A stretch of 64,000 nucleotides of DNA, from positions 682,001 through 746,000 of the forward strand of contig NW_027488370.1 in NCBI RefSeq assembly GCF_051014445.1. Reading direction: 5' to 3'. A program made the translations under genes and the position numbers. Shown piece after piece: positions 63,175-64,000 of the stretch. This DNA is from Colletes latitarsis. Lineage: Eukaryota > Arthropoda > Insecta > Hymenoptera > Colletidae. Position 1 is the first letter of the stretch; every line of letters starts with the position of its first letter. The notes under the pieces were generated by a model. That model did not search any database and was not told the DNA's origin. It was given only the letters and a program-made list of their open reading frames with translations.

Positions 63175-64000
63175 AGAGGATAACACATGTTAGGTCCAGG
63201 TTAGGCCTGGGATTTGCCCTTATCATGCTCAGACTTTCGCGTTTTTCACATACTTGTTGAACAGATCCTGGGTTTTTTCTGGTTCGGATCACGTAGTAAT
63301 GTGGTACCACACTGAAACATTCAATTAAACCTGGTCTTGATAAATATTTTAGAGGATAACGCATGTTAGGTCTGGGTTAGGTCTAGGATTTGCCATCATC
63401 AGGCTCATACTTTCGCATACTTCTCATTCTTGTTGGCCAGATCCTGGGCTTCCACTGGTTTGGATCACGTAGTAATGTGATGCCACTCTGAAACGGTCAA
63501 TTAAACCTGGTTTTGATGAATATTTTAGGGGATAACGCAAGTTATGTCTGGGATAGGTCTGGGATTTGCCCTCATCAGGGTCATACTTTCGCATTTTTCA
63601 CATACTTGTTGAACAGATCCTGGGTTTTTTCTGGGTTGGATCACGCAGTAATGTGGTACCACACTGGAGCAGTACACTAAACCTGGTTTCGGTCAATATT
63701 TTTGTGGGATAACGCATGTTAGGTCTAGGTTAGGTCTGGGATTTGCTCTCGTCAGGCTCATACTTCCGCATATTTCTCATTCTTGTTGGCCAGATCCTGG
63801 GCTTCCACTGGTTTGGATCACGTAGTAACGTGATGCCACACTGAAACAGTCAATTAATCCTGGTCTTGATAAATATTTTAGTGGACAACGCAAGTTAGTT
63901 CTGGGATAAGTCTGGGATTTGCTCTCATCAGGCTCGTACTTTCGCATATTTCTCATACTTGGTGGCCGGATTCTGGGCCTTTTTCTGATTTGGATCATGT
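63175..64000. repeat. Right-edge satellite units; array runs off the window
   Basis: The first unit matches 59,830-59,930 (TCCAGGTTAGGCC, CCCTTATCATGCTC; 19 units minus 1 bp). The last 145 bases match 59,984-60,128 (exactly 22 units), marked by TAGTGGACAACGCAAG, TTAGTTCTGGGATAAG and GGTGGCCGGATTC. The window ends inside a unit, so the array continues. Confidence 0.9.

Larger units (their letters stand above)
1..64000. repeat. 176-bp satellite array, uninterrupted
   Basis: Seen: the landmark CCATTAAACC or a close variant recurs at 1, 177, 353 and 529 and then at the same phase to the end of the window. Position 63,851 corresponds to 363 units of 176 bp with a net loss of 38 bp. All units are in the same orientation. 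Each contains, in order, a TTTCGATCAATATTTTAGAG stretch, a doubled TTAGGTCTNGG element, a CATCAG stretch, two CTCATACTT elements, a T-run, GGATCACGTAG and a palindrome around GGTACC. Known: long arrays of 150-180 bp units are typical of eukaryotic centromeric and heterochromatic satellites. Inferred: the array continues past both window edges, since neither edge shows unique sequence. The satellite family and species are not recognised. Confidence 0.99.

Noticed and set aside
1..64000. CRISPR array
   Set aside because: The repeat is the whole 176-bp unit with no alternation of constant repeats and unique spacers; unit variants are point changes and short indels, and no cas-like gene is present.
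1..64000. A fixed recombination hot spot within the unit
   Set aside because: Approximate duplication breakpoints fall at various phases (about positions 36, 52, 64, 122 and 141 of the unit), and each is known only to within shared sequence, so no preferred position is supported.

Overview
The whole 64 kb window is one uninterrupted satellite DNA array. The repeat unit is 176 bp, every copy lies head to tail in the same orientation, and about 363.8 copies run from the first base to the last. Reading a fixed landmark (the CCATTAAACC-like start of the unit) from base 1 to base 63,851 gives 363 units with a net loss of only 38 bp. I found no gene, transposon, tRNA, rRNA or unique sequence. A hand count on one composite unit gives about 41% GC. 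An array of nucleosome-sized units this long and uninterrupted points to a eukaryotic chromosome, most likely centromeric, pericentromeric or other heterochromatin. I do not recognise the unit as a named satellite and cannot assign a species. CpG sites that often appear as TpG or CpA hint at germline DNA methylation.

Layout. 1-3,661: older, mixed units with 3-, 7- and 8-unit local duplications. 3,662-9,289: two almost identical copies (A, B) of a 16-unit block. 9,290-11,655: linking segment. 11,656-14,303: a third copy (C) of most of that block. 12,204-20,649: a tandem duplication of a 24-unit block, whose second half carries a fourth copy (D). 20,650-26,330: diverged units and the transition to a different set of unit variants. 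26,331-32,029: nested duplications at 15- and 13-unit spacing. 31,701-44,720: a 37-unit (6,510 bp) tandem duplication with no difference found in any place checked. 44,721-64,000: a mosaic of short duplicated segments at spacings of 1, 2, 3, 12, 14, 18, 20, 22, 35, 36 and 40 units.

Interpretation. All duplication spacings are whole numbers of units to within a few bases up to about 13-17 bp, as expected from in-register unequal crossing over or replication-based amplification. No single higher-order period governs the array. It looks like an irregular satellite that grows by duplicating blocks of varying size. Open reading frames of 60-157 codons, nearly all antisense, recur only because the unit recurs; because 176 is not a multiple of 3 each frame breaks from unit to unit, and I regard none as a gene.
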